Counted from the first letter of the stretch, positions 7,516 to 16,530 are shown. The stretch: 64,000 nt of DNA from Gemmatimonadota bacterium (GCA_009692115.1 SHZU01000008.1:115711-179710), one strand, 5' to 3'. Numbers and translations are program-made. Notes: generated by a model not told the origin, from the sequence alone.

Positions 7516-8637
7516 ATGTCGGAAGTATTCCGGAGCTCCGACGAGTTCGATGAGCAAGCCCACCAGCTCTACAATCAAGGCCGCTACGACGAAGCGCTCG
7601 ACGTGTTGAAGGACGGGCTCTCGATCTATCCGTCGTCGGTCGAATTGTACGTCGGGGCCGGGTACGCCTATCTGGCCCGTGAAGAATACGCCTGGTCCCG
7701 CGAAGCGTTTACCCAGGCCCTCTTGCTCGAACCCGACCATGAAGACGCCTTGGCCGGATCGGGCGAAACCCTGCTCCGGATCGGCGACCAGGCGGCCGCC
7801 CTCCAATCGTTCGACCGGGTGTTGGGCCTCGGGTTCCAAGAAGATCACGACCTCATGCTCCAGATTGGGAAGGCCCTGTTCCGCCAAGGCCTCCTGGCCC
7901 ACGCCCATCGGTTCTTCGAACTGGCCGCCAACGCCGAGCCCGAGTGCGAAGAGGCCGCGGCCTGCATGGGCTACGTGTCGCACCGAGTGGGCCGGGACGG
8001 CTCGGCGGTGTTCTGGCTCCGCCGGGCGCTGGCCATCGACCCCACCTTTGCCGAACCCCGGGTGTACCTGGCCAACATGCTCTACGACCGGGGTGAAACG
8101 GCCGCGGCGCTGATCCACTTCGAGCGGACTGAACCGGAAGAGCACTTCGACGAACTCGGCCTGTTCCGGACCATCGAACTCAAGAAGATGTTCTTCCGCC
8201 TGGCCGACGACGACGAAACCCTCGAGCCTTGGTACCAGCGGGTGGCCGAGCTGACGGTCGAGCCCGACCCGATCGACGAACTGCTGGCCGAAATCGAGGC
8301 CATCCAGAACAACGGATCGGTCCGCGACCCCACCCAGCTCGAACTGTTCGGCACCATGCAGACCGAATTGCAGCAGATGCTCCGGAAATCGGGGCATCGG
8401 CCCGAGGTCCACCAGGTCGGCACGCTGGCCGGCCAGATGGTGCGGGGCACCTGGGACGAGATCTTGACCCAGATCAAGGCATCGGACCGGCTCGCCGCGG
8501 CCCAGTCGGTGCCCGAATTCATGGCGGGTCAAGCCGAGCGAGGCAAACAGGAAACCGGCGTAGTCATCCCCACCACCGACGCCGAGGCGTTCATCCGAGG
8601 CTCTGCCGAAGCGGGAGTGCTCCGGATCGTTCACTGA
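7516..8637 (+). CDS. TPR-repeat protein
   Basis: A 373-residue soluble protein. Residues about 10-210 are tandem tetratricopeptide repeats, for example AHQLYNQGRYDEALDVLKDG, AGYAYLAREEYAWSREAFTQ and GSGETLLRIGDQAAALQSFD, each keeping the small/aromatic pattern of the 34-residue TPR. The C-terminal 150 residues are helical and acidic with no recognised domain. There is no signal peptide, so it is likely a cytosolic scaffold. The ATG at 7516 directly precedes the first repeat and lies 10 bases after GGGGAG; the open frame upstream overlaps the promoter. It is followed 4 bases later by an M16 peptidase gene. Confidence 0.85.
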   Translation: MSEVFRSSDEFDEQAHQLYNQGRYDEALDVLKDGLSIYPSSVELYVGAGYAYLAREEYAWSREAFTQALLLEPDHEDALAGSGETLLRIGDQAAALQSFDRVLGLGFQEDHDLMLQIGKALFRQGLLAHAHRFFELAANAEPECEEAAACMGYVSHRVGRDGSAVFWLRRALAIDPTFAEPRVYLANMLYDRGETAAALIHFERTEPEEHFDELGLFRTIELKKMFFRLADDDETLEPWYQRVAELTVEPDPIDELLAEIEAIQNNGSVRDPTQLELFGTMQTELQQMLRKSGHRPEVHQVGTLAGQMVRGTWDEILTQIKASDRLAAAQSVPEFMAGQAERGKQETGVVIPTTDAEAFIRGSAEAGVLRIVH

Positions 8638-8641
8638 CCGA

Positions 8642-11272
8642 ATGCCACCCGCCGAGCGCCGAGTGCCGAGTGCCGAGCGCCGAGATTGGTCCTCCGGGGT
8701 CGTTCGGTCGGTCCTGCCGAACGGCCTGACCGTTCTCATCCATCCTGATCCGACCGCTCCGGCTGTCAGCGTCGTGATCCACGTCCGGGCCGGTTTCTTC
8801 GACGAGCCGGACCGGTGGCAGGGGATCAGTCATGTGCTCGAGCACATGTTCTTCAAGGGCACCCCGACCCGGGGCGTCGGCCAGATTGCCTCGGAAACCA
8901 AGGCGCTCGGCGGCTACCTCAACGCCTACACCAGCTACGACGCCACGACCTATTACGTGGTCCTTCCCGAGGCCGGCTTCCGCCAGGCGCTCGAAATCCA
9001 GGCCGACGCCCTTCGGAATGCCGCCATCGATGCCGGTGAGCTGAAGCGCGAGCTCCAGGTCATCATCGAGGAGGCCAAACGAAAATTCGATAGCTCCTCG
9101 GCCCGGGCCCATGAGGTGCTACACGAAGTGCTGTTCGACCACCACCGGATCCGGCGCTGGCGGATCGGGGTCGAAGGTCAGTTGGCCGGCTTTACCCGCG
9201 AGGATGTGGCCGGGTACTACGCATCCCGCTATCTGCCGGGGCGGGTCATCGTGTCGGTGGCCGGCGCCGTCGAGGTCGGGCCGGCTCTCCAGGCGGTCGA
9301 GGACCTGTTTGGCGATTGGGCGGCCGGGCCCGCGGCGGTCGATCTCTCGCCGGAGGAGCCCTGGCGCTCCGACAACCGGGTCCGGACCCTTCGCGGCGAT
9401 GTGAAGCAAGCGGATCTGGTCGTGGGGTGGCGCGCGGTTCCCTACGGGCACCCGGACGCTCCGGCGCTCGACCTAGCCGCGTCGGTGTTGTCCGCGGGCC
9501 GGGGCGGCTGGCTGTATCGTCACCTCCGCCAGCCCGGGATCGTGACATCGGCCGGCGCGTACCACTACACGCCGACCGAGGTCGGGGTGTTCTCGATTTC
9601 CGCCGACCTCGAGCCGGGCCGGATCGATGAGACCCTGACGGTGGTCGGGGGCTTGATGGCCCGCCTCGGGACGACCGGTCCATCAGACCAAGACTTGAGC
9701 CGGGTCAAGACCCTGATCGCCGCCCAATGGGCCCGGCGGTTCGAGTCGGTTGATGGCCGGGCCACGACGGTGGCGGCCGCGGAAGCGTTAGGCGGCGTGG
9801 CCGGTCTCGACGAAGAATACCGCCGGATGATGGCCGTCACCGCCGCCGAGGTCCGGGACGCGGTGCGCTGCTATCTCCGCCCCGATGCGGTCTCCGCCGT
9901 GGTGTATCTGCCCGATGGAAGCGGCCCGGACCTCACCGTGGAGGGCCTTCGGCGGAGTTTCGAGGGGCCGGCCCGGTCGGCCGATCCGCCCTCGAATGCC
10001 CCGACGCTCCCGGTGTCTTCACGGGTTCGCGCGGTCGGCGTGACTCGGACGGCCGGGGTGGCTCATCTGGCGTTCCCGGGCGCCGATCTGTTGGTCAAGG
10101 CCAAACCCAGCGTCCCCTTGGTGACCCTGGGATGGTATCGGCGCCGGAGCGAGCCGGAGGCACCGGGGGTGGCCGGCGTCGGGGCCTTGGCGGTGCGGGC
10201 GGCGGCGCGGGGGGCCGGTCCGTTCGATCTGGCCGCCCTGGCGGACGCCTTCGAGGTCCTCGGCGGCACGTTAGGCACCAGTGTCGCCGCCGATTGGCAC
10301 GGGTTCGGCGCGTCGGTCCTGGCCGCCAATCGGGATCAGGCGCTTCAGGCGATCCGGGAGGTGGTGATGGCCCCCCGGTTCGATCCCGCCGAGGTTGCCC
10401 GCGAGCAGGAGACCATGATCCGGGAGGCGGTCCAGGCCGCCGACGACATGTTTCGCCGGCCGGTCGATCTGGCTCTCGGCGCCGCGTTCGGGGCCCGCGG
10501 CTATGGTCTCCCTGCGAAGGGCACGCCCGACACCCTGGCCGCACTCACGCTCGACGACGTCCGGCGGTGGCACGGTCGGGAACTCGATCAGTCGCGGCCG
10601 TTGATCGTGGCCGTGGGCGATCTCGATCCCGATGAGGCACTCGACCGGCTCGGTGGGATTCTGGCCGACCTGCCGGCGGTGCCATCCGGCCCGGCGTCGG
10701 CCTCCGTGCCCTGGACTCGGGCCGAAGCGCGGAGGGCCGAGGACCGGCACAAGTCGCAGACGGCCCTGGCGATGGTTTTTCAAGGCCCCTCCCGTTCCGA
10801 CCCCGACCGGTATGCCGCCGAGGTTCTCGCCGCGGTGGCCAGCGGCCTGGGCGGGCGGCTGTTCTATGCGCTCCGGGATCAGCGGTCCTTGGCCTACACC
10901 GTCATGCTGTCGAGTTGGCAGCGGCGGTCGGCCGGGGCCATCGTCACCTACATCGCCACCTCGCCGGAACGGGAAGCCGAGGCCCGGGACGCCATGCTCT
11001 CTGAACTGGCCCGGTTTCGGAACGAACTGGTCCGGCCGGACGAACTCACCCGGGCGGTCAACTACTTGGCCGGCCAGGCCACGGTTCAACGCCAAACCGC
11101 GGGGGCCCAGGCCTCCGAGATCGTCGACACCTGGCTGCTGGGCACTGGATTGGCGGAACTGGACGATCCGGCCGCCGAATACCGTCGGGTCAGCGCCGAG
11201 GACCTCCAGCGGGTGGCGGAACGGTATCTGGTGGCCGATGGGCGGGCCGAAGGGTTGGTGAGGGGTCGGTGA
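8642..11272 (+). CDS. M16 family zinc metallopeptidase (two-domain, pitrilysin-like)
   Basis: An 876-residue peptidase with two M16 modules. The first holds the inverted zinc motif HVLEH (His64, Glu67, His68) and a downstream Glu pair near 143-144 in QVIIEEAKRK, the third ligand. The second half (from about residue 460) is the inactive partner, with the typical AMVFQGPSRSDPDRYAAEVL and GGRLFYALRDQRSLAYTV segments. Such clamshell enzymes degrade short peptides. The reading frame starts inside a 7-bp-periodic repeat (AERRVPSAERR), so the annotated ATG at 8642 is uncertain; GTG at 8663 is an alternative. No signal peptide is visible. Its stop overlaps the GTG of pgsA. Confidence 0.92.
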   Translation: MPPAERRVPSAERRDWSSGVVRSVLPNGLTVLIHPDPTAPAVSVVIHVRAGFFDEPDRWQGISHVLEHMFFKGTPTRGVGQIASETKALGGYLNAYTSYDATTYYVVLPEAGFRQALEIQADALRNAAIDAGELKRELQVIIEEAKRKFDSSSARAHEVLHEVLFDHHRIRRWRIGVEGQLAGFTREDVAGYYASRYLPGRVIVSVAGAVEVGPALQAVEDLFGDWAAGPAAVDLSPEEPWRSDNRVRTLRGDVKQADLVVGWRAVPYGHPDAPALDLAASVLSAGRGGWLYRHLRQPGIVTSAGAYHYTPTEVGVFSISADLEPGRIDETLTVVGGLMARLGTTGPSDQDLSRVKTLIAAQWARRFESVDGRATTVAAAEALGGVAGLDEEYRRMMAVTAAEVRDAVRCYLRPDAVSAVVYLPDGSGPDLTVEGLRRSFEGPARSADPPSNAPTLPVSSRVRAVGVTRTAGVAHLAFPGADLLVKAKPSVPLVTLGWYRRRSEPEAPGVAGVGALAVRAAARGAGPFDLAALADAFEVLGGTLGTSVAADWHGFGASVLAANRDQALQAIREVVMAPRFDPAEVAREQETMIREAVQAADDMFRRPVDLALGAAFGARGYGLPAKGTPDTLAALTLDDVRRWHGRELDQSRPLIVAVGDLDPDEALDRLGGILADLPAVPSGPASASVPWTRAEARRAEDRHKSQTALAMVFQGPSRSDPDRYAAEVLAAVASGLGGRLFYALRDQRSLAYTVMLSSWQRRSAGAIVTYIATSPEREAEARDAMLSELARFRNELVRPDELTRAVNYLAGQATVQRQTAGAQASEIVDTWLLGTGLAELDDPAAEYRRVSAEDLQRVAERYLVADGRAEGLVRGR
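8651..8684 (+). repeat. GCCGAGY heptad repeat, copy 1 (inside M16 gene start)
   Basis: Four full 7-base units and a 6-base partial unit: GCCGAGC, GCCGAGT, GCCGAGT, GCCGAGC, GCCGAG. The element is 34 bases long, preceded by CACCC, and lies within the first codons of the M16 peptidase gene. Related copies occur near 18414, 27881, 32317 and 46712. Confidence 0.85.
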
Positions 11273-11820
11273 GCGAGTCACCCGAAGCGCCGGGTGGCCG
11301 GGCCGGCCTCGCGACTCATTGGACCGCGGCGGACCTCTTGACCGCGGTCAGGATTCCGCTCGCCATTGCCTTTGTGTTGGTGCCCCACACCGGATGGCGT
11401 TTGGCGTTTCTCTGGATGGCCGGCATCAGCGACTTCATCGATGGGTTCGTGGCCCGGAAGTGGGGCAGTTCGCGACTTGGCTCCGTGCTCGATCCAGTGG
11501 CGGACAAGGTCTTTGTGGCGGCGGCGTTTGGGGTGGTGCTCGTGGCCGGTGCGTTAACCTGGTGGGAGGTGGTCGCGGTTTTGGCCCGGGATCTGGCCGC
11601 CACCGCGGCGTTCTTGGCTACGGTGGCATTCCGGCGTCCTTCGGCCATCCAGGCCCGGGTGGCGGGCAAGATCGTCACCATCGGTCAGCTCTTGGTGCTC
11701 TGGGCGTTCCTGCTCGAGTCAACCTTGCTCCGCCCGATTGCGTGGGCCACCGGCGCGGTCGCGGTGTATGCGATTATCGATTATGTCTTTGTGGCTCGTC
11801 AGGAGCATCGAACCTTGTGA
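11269..11820 (+). CDS. pgsA: CDP-alcohol phosphatidyltransferase, likely phosphatidylglycerophosphate synthase
   Basis: A 183-residue membrane enzyme of the CDP-alcohol phosphatidyltransferase family. The catalytic signature D-G-x2-A-R ... G-x3-D-x3-D is complete: Asp58, Gly59, Ala62, Arg63, Gly71, Asp75 and Asp79. Several hydrophobic helices surround it. PgsA joins CDP-diacylglycerol with glycerol-3-phosphate in phosphatidylglycerol synthesis, and the short length and RIPLAIAFVL region fit PgsA better than phosphatidylserine synthase, though substrate choice is inferred. The GTG start at 11269 overlaps the stop of the M16 gene as GTGA; no ATG lies between it and the first helix. A following OsmC gene begins 16 bases after its stop. 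Confidence 0.85.
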   Translation: MSESPEAPGGRAGLATHWTAADLLTAVRIPLAIAFVLVPHTGWRLAFLWMAGISDFIDGFVARKWGSSRLGSVLDPVADKVFVAAAFGVVLVAGALTWWEVVAVLARDLAATAAFLATVAFRRPSAIQARVAGKIVTIGQLLVLWAFLLESTLLRPIAWATGAVAVYAIIDYVFVARQEHRTL

Positions 11821-11836
11821 AGCGTGGGAGACCGGT

Positions 11837-12247
11837 ATGAGTGACGTCAAGACAGTGGCGGTGGAGTGGCAGGGCGGGATGCGGTTTCGGGGCGGAGCGC
11901 CCGGGGGCCCGGCCATGACCATCGACGCTGATGGCAAGGAAGCGCCCGGTCCGATGTTGGCCCTGCTGATGGCCGGAGCTGCTTGCGGCGGAGCGGACGT
12001 GGTCAGCATTCTCGAGAAGATGCACGTCAAACTCCGGAAATACACGACGGAGGTGAGCGGGGTGCGGGCGCCCGACCACCCCAAGCGGTACACGGCGATT
12101 GCCTACCGGATCGTGCTGGCCGGCGACGGACTTGATGAGGATAAAGCTCGACGAGCCATCGACTTATCGCTGGCCAAGTACTGCTCGGTCTTACTGTCGT
12201 TGAACCCCGACATTCCGATTACCTACGAGCTCGTCCTCGAACCGTGA
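11837..12247 (+). CDS. OsmC-like peroxidase/redox protein
   Basis: A 136-residue OsmC/Ohr-family protein. Visible features are the N-terminal strand VAVEWQGGMRFRGG, the region GPMLALLMAGAACGGADVVSILEK with the first conserved Cys in its usual helix position, and the second conserved Cys in LSLAKYCSVLLSLN. In the family these cysteines reduce peroxides, commonly organic hydroperoxides; the subgroup cannot be fixed here. The start at 11837 follows GGGAGACCGGT. The stop overlaps the GTG of a small exported protein gene. Confidence 0.88.
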   Translation: MSDVKTVAVEWQGGMRFRGGAPGGPAMTIDADGKEAPGPMLALLMAGAACGGADVVSILEKMHVKLRKYTTEVSGVRAPDHPKRYTAIAYRIVLAGDGLDEDKARRAIDLSLAKYCSVLLSLNPDIPITYELVLEP

Positions 12248-12705
12248 GGGCCGGCTGGGTCCTGGTGGGGCTCGGCGCCTGCTGGGGCGGCTTCCCGGCG
12301 ACCGGGATGGCCCAGGAACGACTGGCGGTTGGGCCGGCCCTCGAGTTCCTGGCGAGCGATCCGGCCGCATTCGGACTGGGACCGAGGTTTCGGTGGCGGC
12401 TGGTCCGGGAGGTGGGGTTCGCGGCGGGGGCGAGCCTGGTTCGACGGGGCGGCGATTGGGCGGGCCGAGGGGAGCTGACCCTCCAGCTTCGGTTCGGGTC
12501 ATGGGGCGGGGCCAAGACGGTGTGGTACGGCTTCGGTGGCGTGGCGGGCGTGACGGGGCCCTTGGGCGGCGGGTTTCTGGTGGCCGGGGCCGGGGTGGAG
12601 ACACCGGCCGGCCGGGGCTCGACCTGGTGGGGTGAACTCGGGGTAGCGGGTGGGGCCCGGGTGGCGGCGGGCTATCAGGTCCGGATCGGGGGCCAGAAAC
12701 GATAA
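12244..12705 (+). CDS. small exported protein, probable outer-membrane component
   Basis: A 153-residue protein that would start at GTG 12244, overlapping the OsmC stop. The first 23 residues (WVLVGLGACWGGFPATGMAQ) form a signal peptide with cleavage after MAQ. The rest is Gly-rich with alternating hydrophobic residues (WYGFGGVAGVTGPLGGGFLVAGAGVE), which fits a small beta-barrel or a membrane-associated strand protein. No family recognised. A bidirectional terminator follows at once. Confidence 0.6.
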   Translation: MRAGWVLVGLGACWGGFPATGMAQERLAVGPALEFLASDPAAFGLGPRFRWRLVREVGFAAGASLVRRGGDWAGRGELTLQLRFGSWGGAKTVWYGFGGVAGVTGPLGGGFLVAGAGVETPAGRGSTWWGELGVAGGARVAAGYQVRIGGQKR

Positions 12706-12733
12706 AAGGCCGTCCCGGGGGACGGCCCTTCAT
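12704..12733. terminator. bidirectional Rho-independent terminator
   Basis: GGCCGTCC pairs with GGACGGCC around a 4-base loop, flanked by AA/TT with one bulged C. On the minus strand the stem is followed by TTTTATC; on the plus strand it is followed by TTCATAATTCC. It lies between two converging genes (12244-12705 and 12755-13030). Confidence 0.75.
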
Positions 12734-12754
12734 AATTCCTCTGCCGGGTCTGAC

Positions 12755-13030
12755 TTACTCGGCGTTCGATGCGGCCACTTCAGGCTTCCGGGCAACCGGG
12801 CGACAGAACCGCTCGCCGAGGACTCGCACTTGGGCGAGCTGCTCCTCATCGAGATCGGGGAATCGTTCGACCAGGTACTGCACGGTGTCGTCCAGCCACT
12901 CTTTTTGCTGATCCGGCTCGGCTTCAACCACCCCGCACCGCAGGATATGGCTGAACAATTCATCGCGGGCTTGATCAAAGAGGGTTGGGGTTGACGCGCT
13001 CTTGCTGAAGGGCTTCTTCGGTTTGGCCAT
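12755..13030 (-). CDS. small conserved-looking cytosolic protein
   Basis: A 91-residue soluble protein with a basic N-terminus (MAKPKKPFSKSAS), followed by an acidic helical body (QARDELFSHILRC, QKEWLDDTVQYLVERFPDLDEEQLAQVRVLGERFCRPV). Codon use is like that of its neighbours and it is flanked by a good terminator. A start at 13030 is supported by an AGGAAGG motif 6 bases upstream. No family recognised; the basic head could contact nucleic acid. Confidence 0.65.
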   Translation of the reverse strand: MAKPKKPFSKSASTPTLFDQARDELFSHILRCGVVEAEPDQQKEWLDDTVQYLVERFPDLDEEQLAQVRVLGERFCRPVARKPEVAASNAE

Positions 13031-13198
13031 TGACCTTCCTTGCTGGTAGGGGCGGGTGGCGATTCCCGAGCCTTTGGGTGACAGACATTCAATTATAGCC
13101 TTAGAAGCCGGTTTCGGCCAAGGGGTGAGGGTGCCGGAGCGGCCAGGGGACCCGATTACCTTTGCGGGCGGTCACCCGGTCAGGGAGAGGGGCCGTTC

Positions 13199-13501
13199 AT
13201 GGGCGAGCATGATGAGGTGTATGGCCGAGAACGGCAGCGCCGCCTCACCGCGCTGCTCCGGGACTTGTCCGAGCGGATCCAGGACCTCGATGAACGGGGT
13301 GAGTTGTTGGAGTCGGCCCCTGAACTCTTGAAACGAATGGATCAGCTCCGCTCGGAGCTGTTCCACTACGAGGTCCGATCGACGTACGACACGCCGGAAA
13401 TCGCCGACAGCCGCCGGATCGTCGACGAGGCCGGGCAACCACTGGAATCTTTGGATTCCGAACCCGAGGACGATGAGCCATGGCGTCGACCGCCAAACTG
13501 A
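13199..13501 (+). CDS. small helical (coiled-coil) protein
   Basis: A 100-residue acidic protein. The central part LTALLRDLSERIQDLDERGELLESAPELLKR is a predicted amphipathic coiled coil; the tail is Asp/Glu/Pro-rich. It overlaps the start of the DsbA-like gene by 22 bases, and GGGAGAGGGG precedes the ATG. It heads the operon leading to the Kup genes. No family recognised. Confidence 0.65.
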   Translation: MGEHDEVYGRERQRRLTALLRDLSERIQDLDERGELLESAPELLKRMDQLRSELFHYEVRSTYDTPEIADSRRIVDEAGQPLESLDSEPEDDEPWRRPPN

Positions 13502-14187
13502 AGAAGAACGCCCCGCCGCCGGCCTCGACCCGGTCCTATCTCCTGATCGGTGCCGCGGCGGTTACCGGGGCAGTGGTGCTCGGCTATCTGGTGATGAAGC
13601 CGAAGGACGTCCGCATTCCGGCCAACGTGACGGTGCTGGCGGCCGATACCGCGGGCTTTCGGGGCTACGTGTTGGGTTCTGATTCGGCCAAGATCGAGGT
13701 CACCGAGTACGCCGATTTTCAGTGCCCGGCCTGCGGCACCTTCGACGTGCTCCAGTTCGACGTCGTCAAGCGGCAACTGATCGAAACCGGGTTGGTCCGC
13801 TACCGCTACCGGGATTTCCCGCTTCCGATGCACCCGCACGCCCGGGTCGCGTCGCATGCGGCGGCCTGCGCCAACGATCAGGGCAAGTTCTGGGAGATGA
13901 AAGCGCAGATCTACAACCGGCAGGCGGAGTGGTCGCCGCTTCGGTCGGCCGCGGGATTCTTCGGCGACTTGGCCGCGGCGGTCGGGGTCAACCGGGGGCC
14001 GTACGACGAGTGCATGCAGTCGGCCAAGTACGCTGGGCGGATCGAGGCGAGTCTTCAGGAGGGCACCAAGCTTGGGGTGCCATCGACGCCGACCTTCTTG
14101 ATCGGCGGGCAACTCTATCCCGGCGCGTTGTCGTCGGATAGTCTCGCGGCCAAGGTCCGGCGGCTGGCGGCGACCCCCGCGCAATGA
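13480..14187 (+). CDS. membrane-anchored DsbA-type thiol-disulfide oxidoreductase
   Basis: A 235-residue protein with one N-terminal membrane anchor (SYLLIGAAAVTGAVVLGYLVM, residues about 19-39) and a thioredoxin-fold domain of the DsbA/Thioredoxin_4 type outside. The active site CPAC is at Cys82-Cys85 (YADFQCPACGTF) and the cis-Pro loop is GVPSTPTFLIGG. The enzyme should introduce or shuffle disulfides in exported proteins. The next gene, overlapping by ATGA, is a VKOR homologue that would reoxidise it, replacing DsbB. The domain lies on the side of the membrane opposite to the short basic N-terminus. Confidence 0.92.
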   Translation: MASTAKLKKNAPPPASTRSYLLIGAAAVTGAVVLGYLVMKPKDVRIPANVTVLAADTAGFRGYVLGSDSAKIEVTEYADFQCPACGTFDVLQFDVVKRQLIETGLVRYRYRDFPLPMHPHARVASHAAACANDQGKFWEMKAQIYNRQAEWSPLRSAAGFFGDLAAAVGVNRGPYDECMQSAKYAGRIEASLQEGTKLGVPSTPTFLIGGQLYPGALSSDSLAAKVRRLAATPAQ

Positions 14188-14615
14188 CCAACCGGTTGGC
14201 CCTCGCCATCCTGGCGGTGGCGGGGCTTTTCATTTCGCTCTACCTCTGGCTCTACAAGCTCGGGAAGATCGGCACTATGGCCTGTGGCACCGGCGGGTGC
14301 GAGACCGTACAACTCTCGGTCCAGAGCCGGTTCCTCGGCGTCGAGGTCGCGCTGATCGGGGTGCTCGGCTACGCGGTGCTCCTCGGTCTGGCCCTGCTGG
14401 TGCTCCACCCGAAGTATGCCGGCGCGAGTTGGCCGCTCACTTGGCTGATAGTGCTGGCCGGGGGCGCGGTGTTCTTCACGGCCTACCTCAAGTATCTCGA
14501 GTTCTTCGTCATTCACGCTATTTGCCGGTGGTGCGTCGGATCGGCGGTGGTCATCGCGACGATGTTCGGGCTGACCGTGGTCGAGTGGCGCCGGGCCCGG
14601 GCCGAGAAGGCATGA
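14184..14615 (+). CDS. vitamin K epoxide reductase (VKOR) family protein
   Basis: A 143-residue, four-helix membrane protein of the VKOR family. The quinone-side active site is CRWC (Cys114-Cys117, in IHAICRWCVGSA) and the shuttle pair is Cys34 and Cys39 (MACGTGGCE). Bacterial VKORs reoxidise DsbA-like partners and pass electrons to quinone. Its coupling to the DsbA-like gene (overlap at 14184-14187) supports this. The stop overlaps the kup start by ATGA. The fused thioredoxin domain found in some VKORs is absent, which fits a separate partner. Confidence 0.9.
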   Translation: MTNRLALAILAVAGLFISLYLWLYKLGKIGTMACGTGGCETVQLSVQSRFLGVEVALIGVLGYAVLLGLALLVLHPKYAGASWPLTWLIVLAGGAVFFTAYLKYLEFFVIHAICRWCVGSAVVIATMFGLTVVEWRRARAEKA

Positions 14616-16522
14616 CCGGCGAACGCCAGGAACCAACCGGCAAAGCGCTAGGGATTTTGTCGTTCTCGGCCCTCGGCGTCGTCTTCGGCGACATCGGCAC
14701 CAGCCCGCTCTACGCCTTGAAGGAGTGCTTCATCGGCACCCACGCGGTGCCGCTGACCCCGGAGAACGTCTACGGGATCCTCTCGCTGGTCTTCTGGAGC
14801 CTCACTTTTCTGATTTCGTTCAAGTATCTGGTCAACATGCTCCGGGCCGACAACCGCGGGGAGGGCGGGGTCCTGGCTTTGCTGGCGCTGACCAAGCCCG
14901 GTGAAATCAAGACGTCCGCCAAATGGCTGCTGGTGTCGCTCGGGCTTTTCGGCTCGACGATGATCTATGGCGACGGGATCATTACCCCGGCCATTTCGGT
15001 GCTGGGCGCTGTCGACGGCCTCAAGGTGGCGGCCCCGGCGCTGGGCCCGTGGGTCATGTGGATCAGTGTGGTGATCATCATTGGGCTGTTTGCCGTTCAG
15101 AGCCGGGGCACAGCGGCGGTGGGCGCCCTTTTTGGACCGGTTACCGCGGTCTGGTTTGTGTGCATTTCGATTCTTGGGGTCCGGGGCATCATGCTCGACC
15201 CGACCGTGCTGAAGGCAATCAATCCTTGGCATGCGGTGGCCTTCTTCCTCCGCGACCCGCGGGACGGGTTCATCGTGCTGTCGGCGGTGGTGCTGGTCGT
15301 GACGGGTGGGGAGGCCCTGTACGCCGACATGGGTCATTTCGGCAAGCGGCCGATCCGGTTGGCTTGGCTCGGCATGGTTTTCCCGGCGTTGGTGCTCAAC
15401 TACTTCGGTCAGGGCGCGTTGTTGTTGACTCGGCCGGAGGCGATCAGCAACCCGTTTTACGGGCTGGTGCCGGGGTGGGCGCTCTATCCGATGGTCGGGA
15501 TCGCGACCGCGGCGGCGGTCACGGCGTCCCAGGCGTTGATCTCGGGATCGTTTTCCCTGACCCAGCAGGCGCTTCAACTCGGGTACGTCCCGCGCCTCAA
15601 AATTCTCCATACATCCCGGTCGGAGGTGGGCCAGATCTACATGCCCGCCGTCAATTGGACGTTGATGGTGGCCTGCGTGTTGCTGGTGCTGGCCTTTCGG
15701 GATGCCGAGAGCCTCGCGGGGACCTACGGGGTGGCCGTGACGATGACGATGATGACCACGACCGTGTTGTTTTGTTCTATTGCCGGCGCTCGATTCGGGT
15801 GGAGTCGGTTCAAGGTCGTGTCGTTCGGTGGGGTGCTCCTGGTGGTTGAAGGGACGTTTCTCGCCTCGAACCTGACGAAGATCCCGCATGGCGGTTGGCT
15901 TCCCCTCTTGATCGGGGTGGTGATTTTCGTGGTGATGGCTACCTGGAAAAAGGGCCGAACGATTCTGGCGACAAAACTTCGAGACGAATCCTTCCCGCTC
16001 GAGTTGTTGGTCAAGGACGTTGGCACGAAAGTGCCCCGGGTCGACGGGACGGCGGTGTTCATGAGTTCCGATCCCACCGGCGCGCCACCGGTGCTGCTCC
16101 ATCATCTCAAACACAACAAGGTGCTCCACCAGCGAGTCGTGTTCCTGTCGATCGTCAACCATTTGGTCCCGCAGGTTGCCCCGGCCGACCGGATCGCGGT
16201 CACGGATCTGGGCGGCGGGTTCTTCACCGTGCTCGCCCATTTTGGTTTCATGGAAACGGCCGACGTCCCCAAAGTGCTCGAGGCCCTTGTCAGTCACGGA
16301 CTGAGCATCGAGATCCGGAACACCAGCTTCTACCTGGGCCGCGAAACCCTGATCCCGATCAAACGGAAAGGCGAAGACTTCGGCGAGAAGCTCATCCGCC
16401 GGATGCCGATGTGGCGGAAGCGGCTCTTCGTCCTAATGGCCAACAACGCCCGCCCCGCTACCGCCTTCTTCAACTTGCCGCCGAACCGGGTCGTCGAAAT
16501 GGGCGCCCAAATTCAGATTTAG
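14612..16522 (+). CDS. kup: potassium uptake protein Kup, copy 1
   Basis: A 636-residue proton-coupled potassium symporter of the KUP/HAK/KT family. The N-terminal family motif GVVFGDIGTSPLYALKECF opens a block of about 12 membrane helices (to about residue 440), with conserved features such as ALYADMGHFGKRPIRLAW and GWLPLLIG. A cytosolic C-terminal domain ends in FFNLPPNRVVEMGAQIQI. The start at 14612 overlaps the VKOR stop; the long open frame upstream belongs to a shadow frame. A second kup follows 8 bases downstream. Confidence 0.95.
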   Translation: MTGERQEPTGKALGILSFSALGVVFGDIGTSPLYALKECFIGTHAVPLTPENVYGILSLVFWSLTFLISFKYLVNMLRADNRGEGGVLALLALTKPGEIKTSAKWLLVSLGLFGSTMIYGDGIITPAISVLGAVDGLKVAAPALGPWVMWISVVIIIGLFAVQSRGTAAVGALFGPVTAVWFVCISILGVRGIMLDPTVLKAINPWHAVAFFLRDPRDGFIVLSAVVLVVTGGEALYADMGHFGKRPIRLAWLGMVFPALVLNYFGQGALLLTRPEAISNPFYGLVPGWALYPMVGIATAAAVTASQALISGSFSLTQQALQLGYVPRLKILHTSRSEVGQIYMPAVNWTLMVACVLLVLAFRDAESLAGTYGVAVTMTMMTTTVLFCSIAGARFGWSRFKVVSFGGVLLVVEGTFLASNLTKIPHGGWLPLLIGVVIFVVMATWKKGRTILATKLRDESFPLELLVKDVGTKVPRVDGTAVFMSSDPTGAPPVLLHHLKHNKVLHQRVVFLSIVNHLVPQVAPADRIAVTDLGGGFFTVLAHFGFMETADVPKVLEALVSHGLSIEIRNTSFYLGRETLIPIKRKGEDFGEKLIRRMPMWRKRLFVLMANNARPATAFFNLPPNRVVEMGAQIQI

Positions 16523-16530
16523 GACTATTC

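Noticed and set aside
14648..16297. Open frame of 549 codons on the minus strand across the first kup gene
   Set aside because: It is a shadow of kup in a GC-rich sequence: the translation is rich in Arg, His, Gln and Asp with no hydrophobic or domain pattern, while kup is unmistakable on the other strand.
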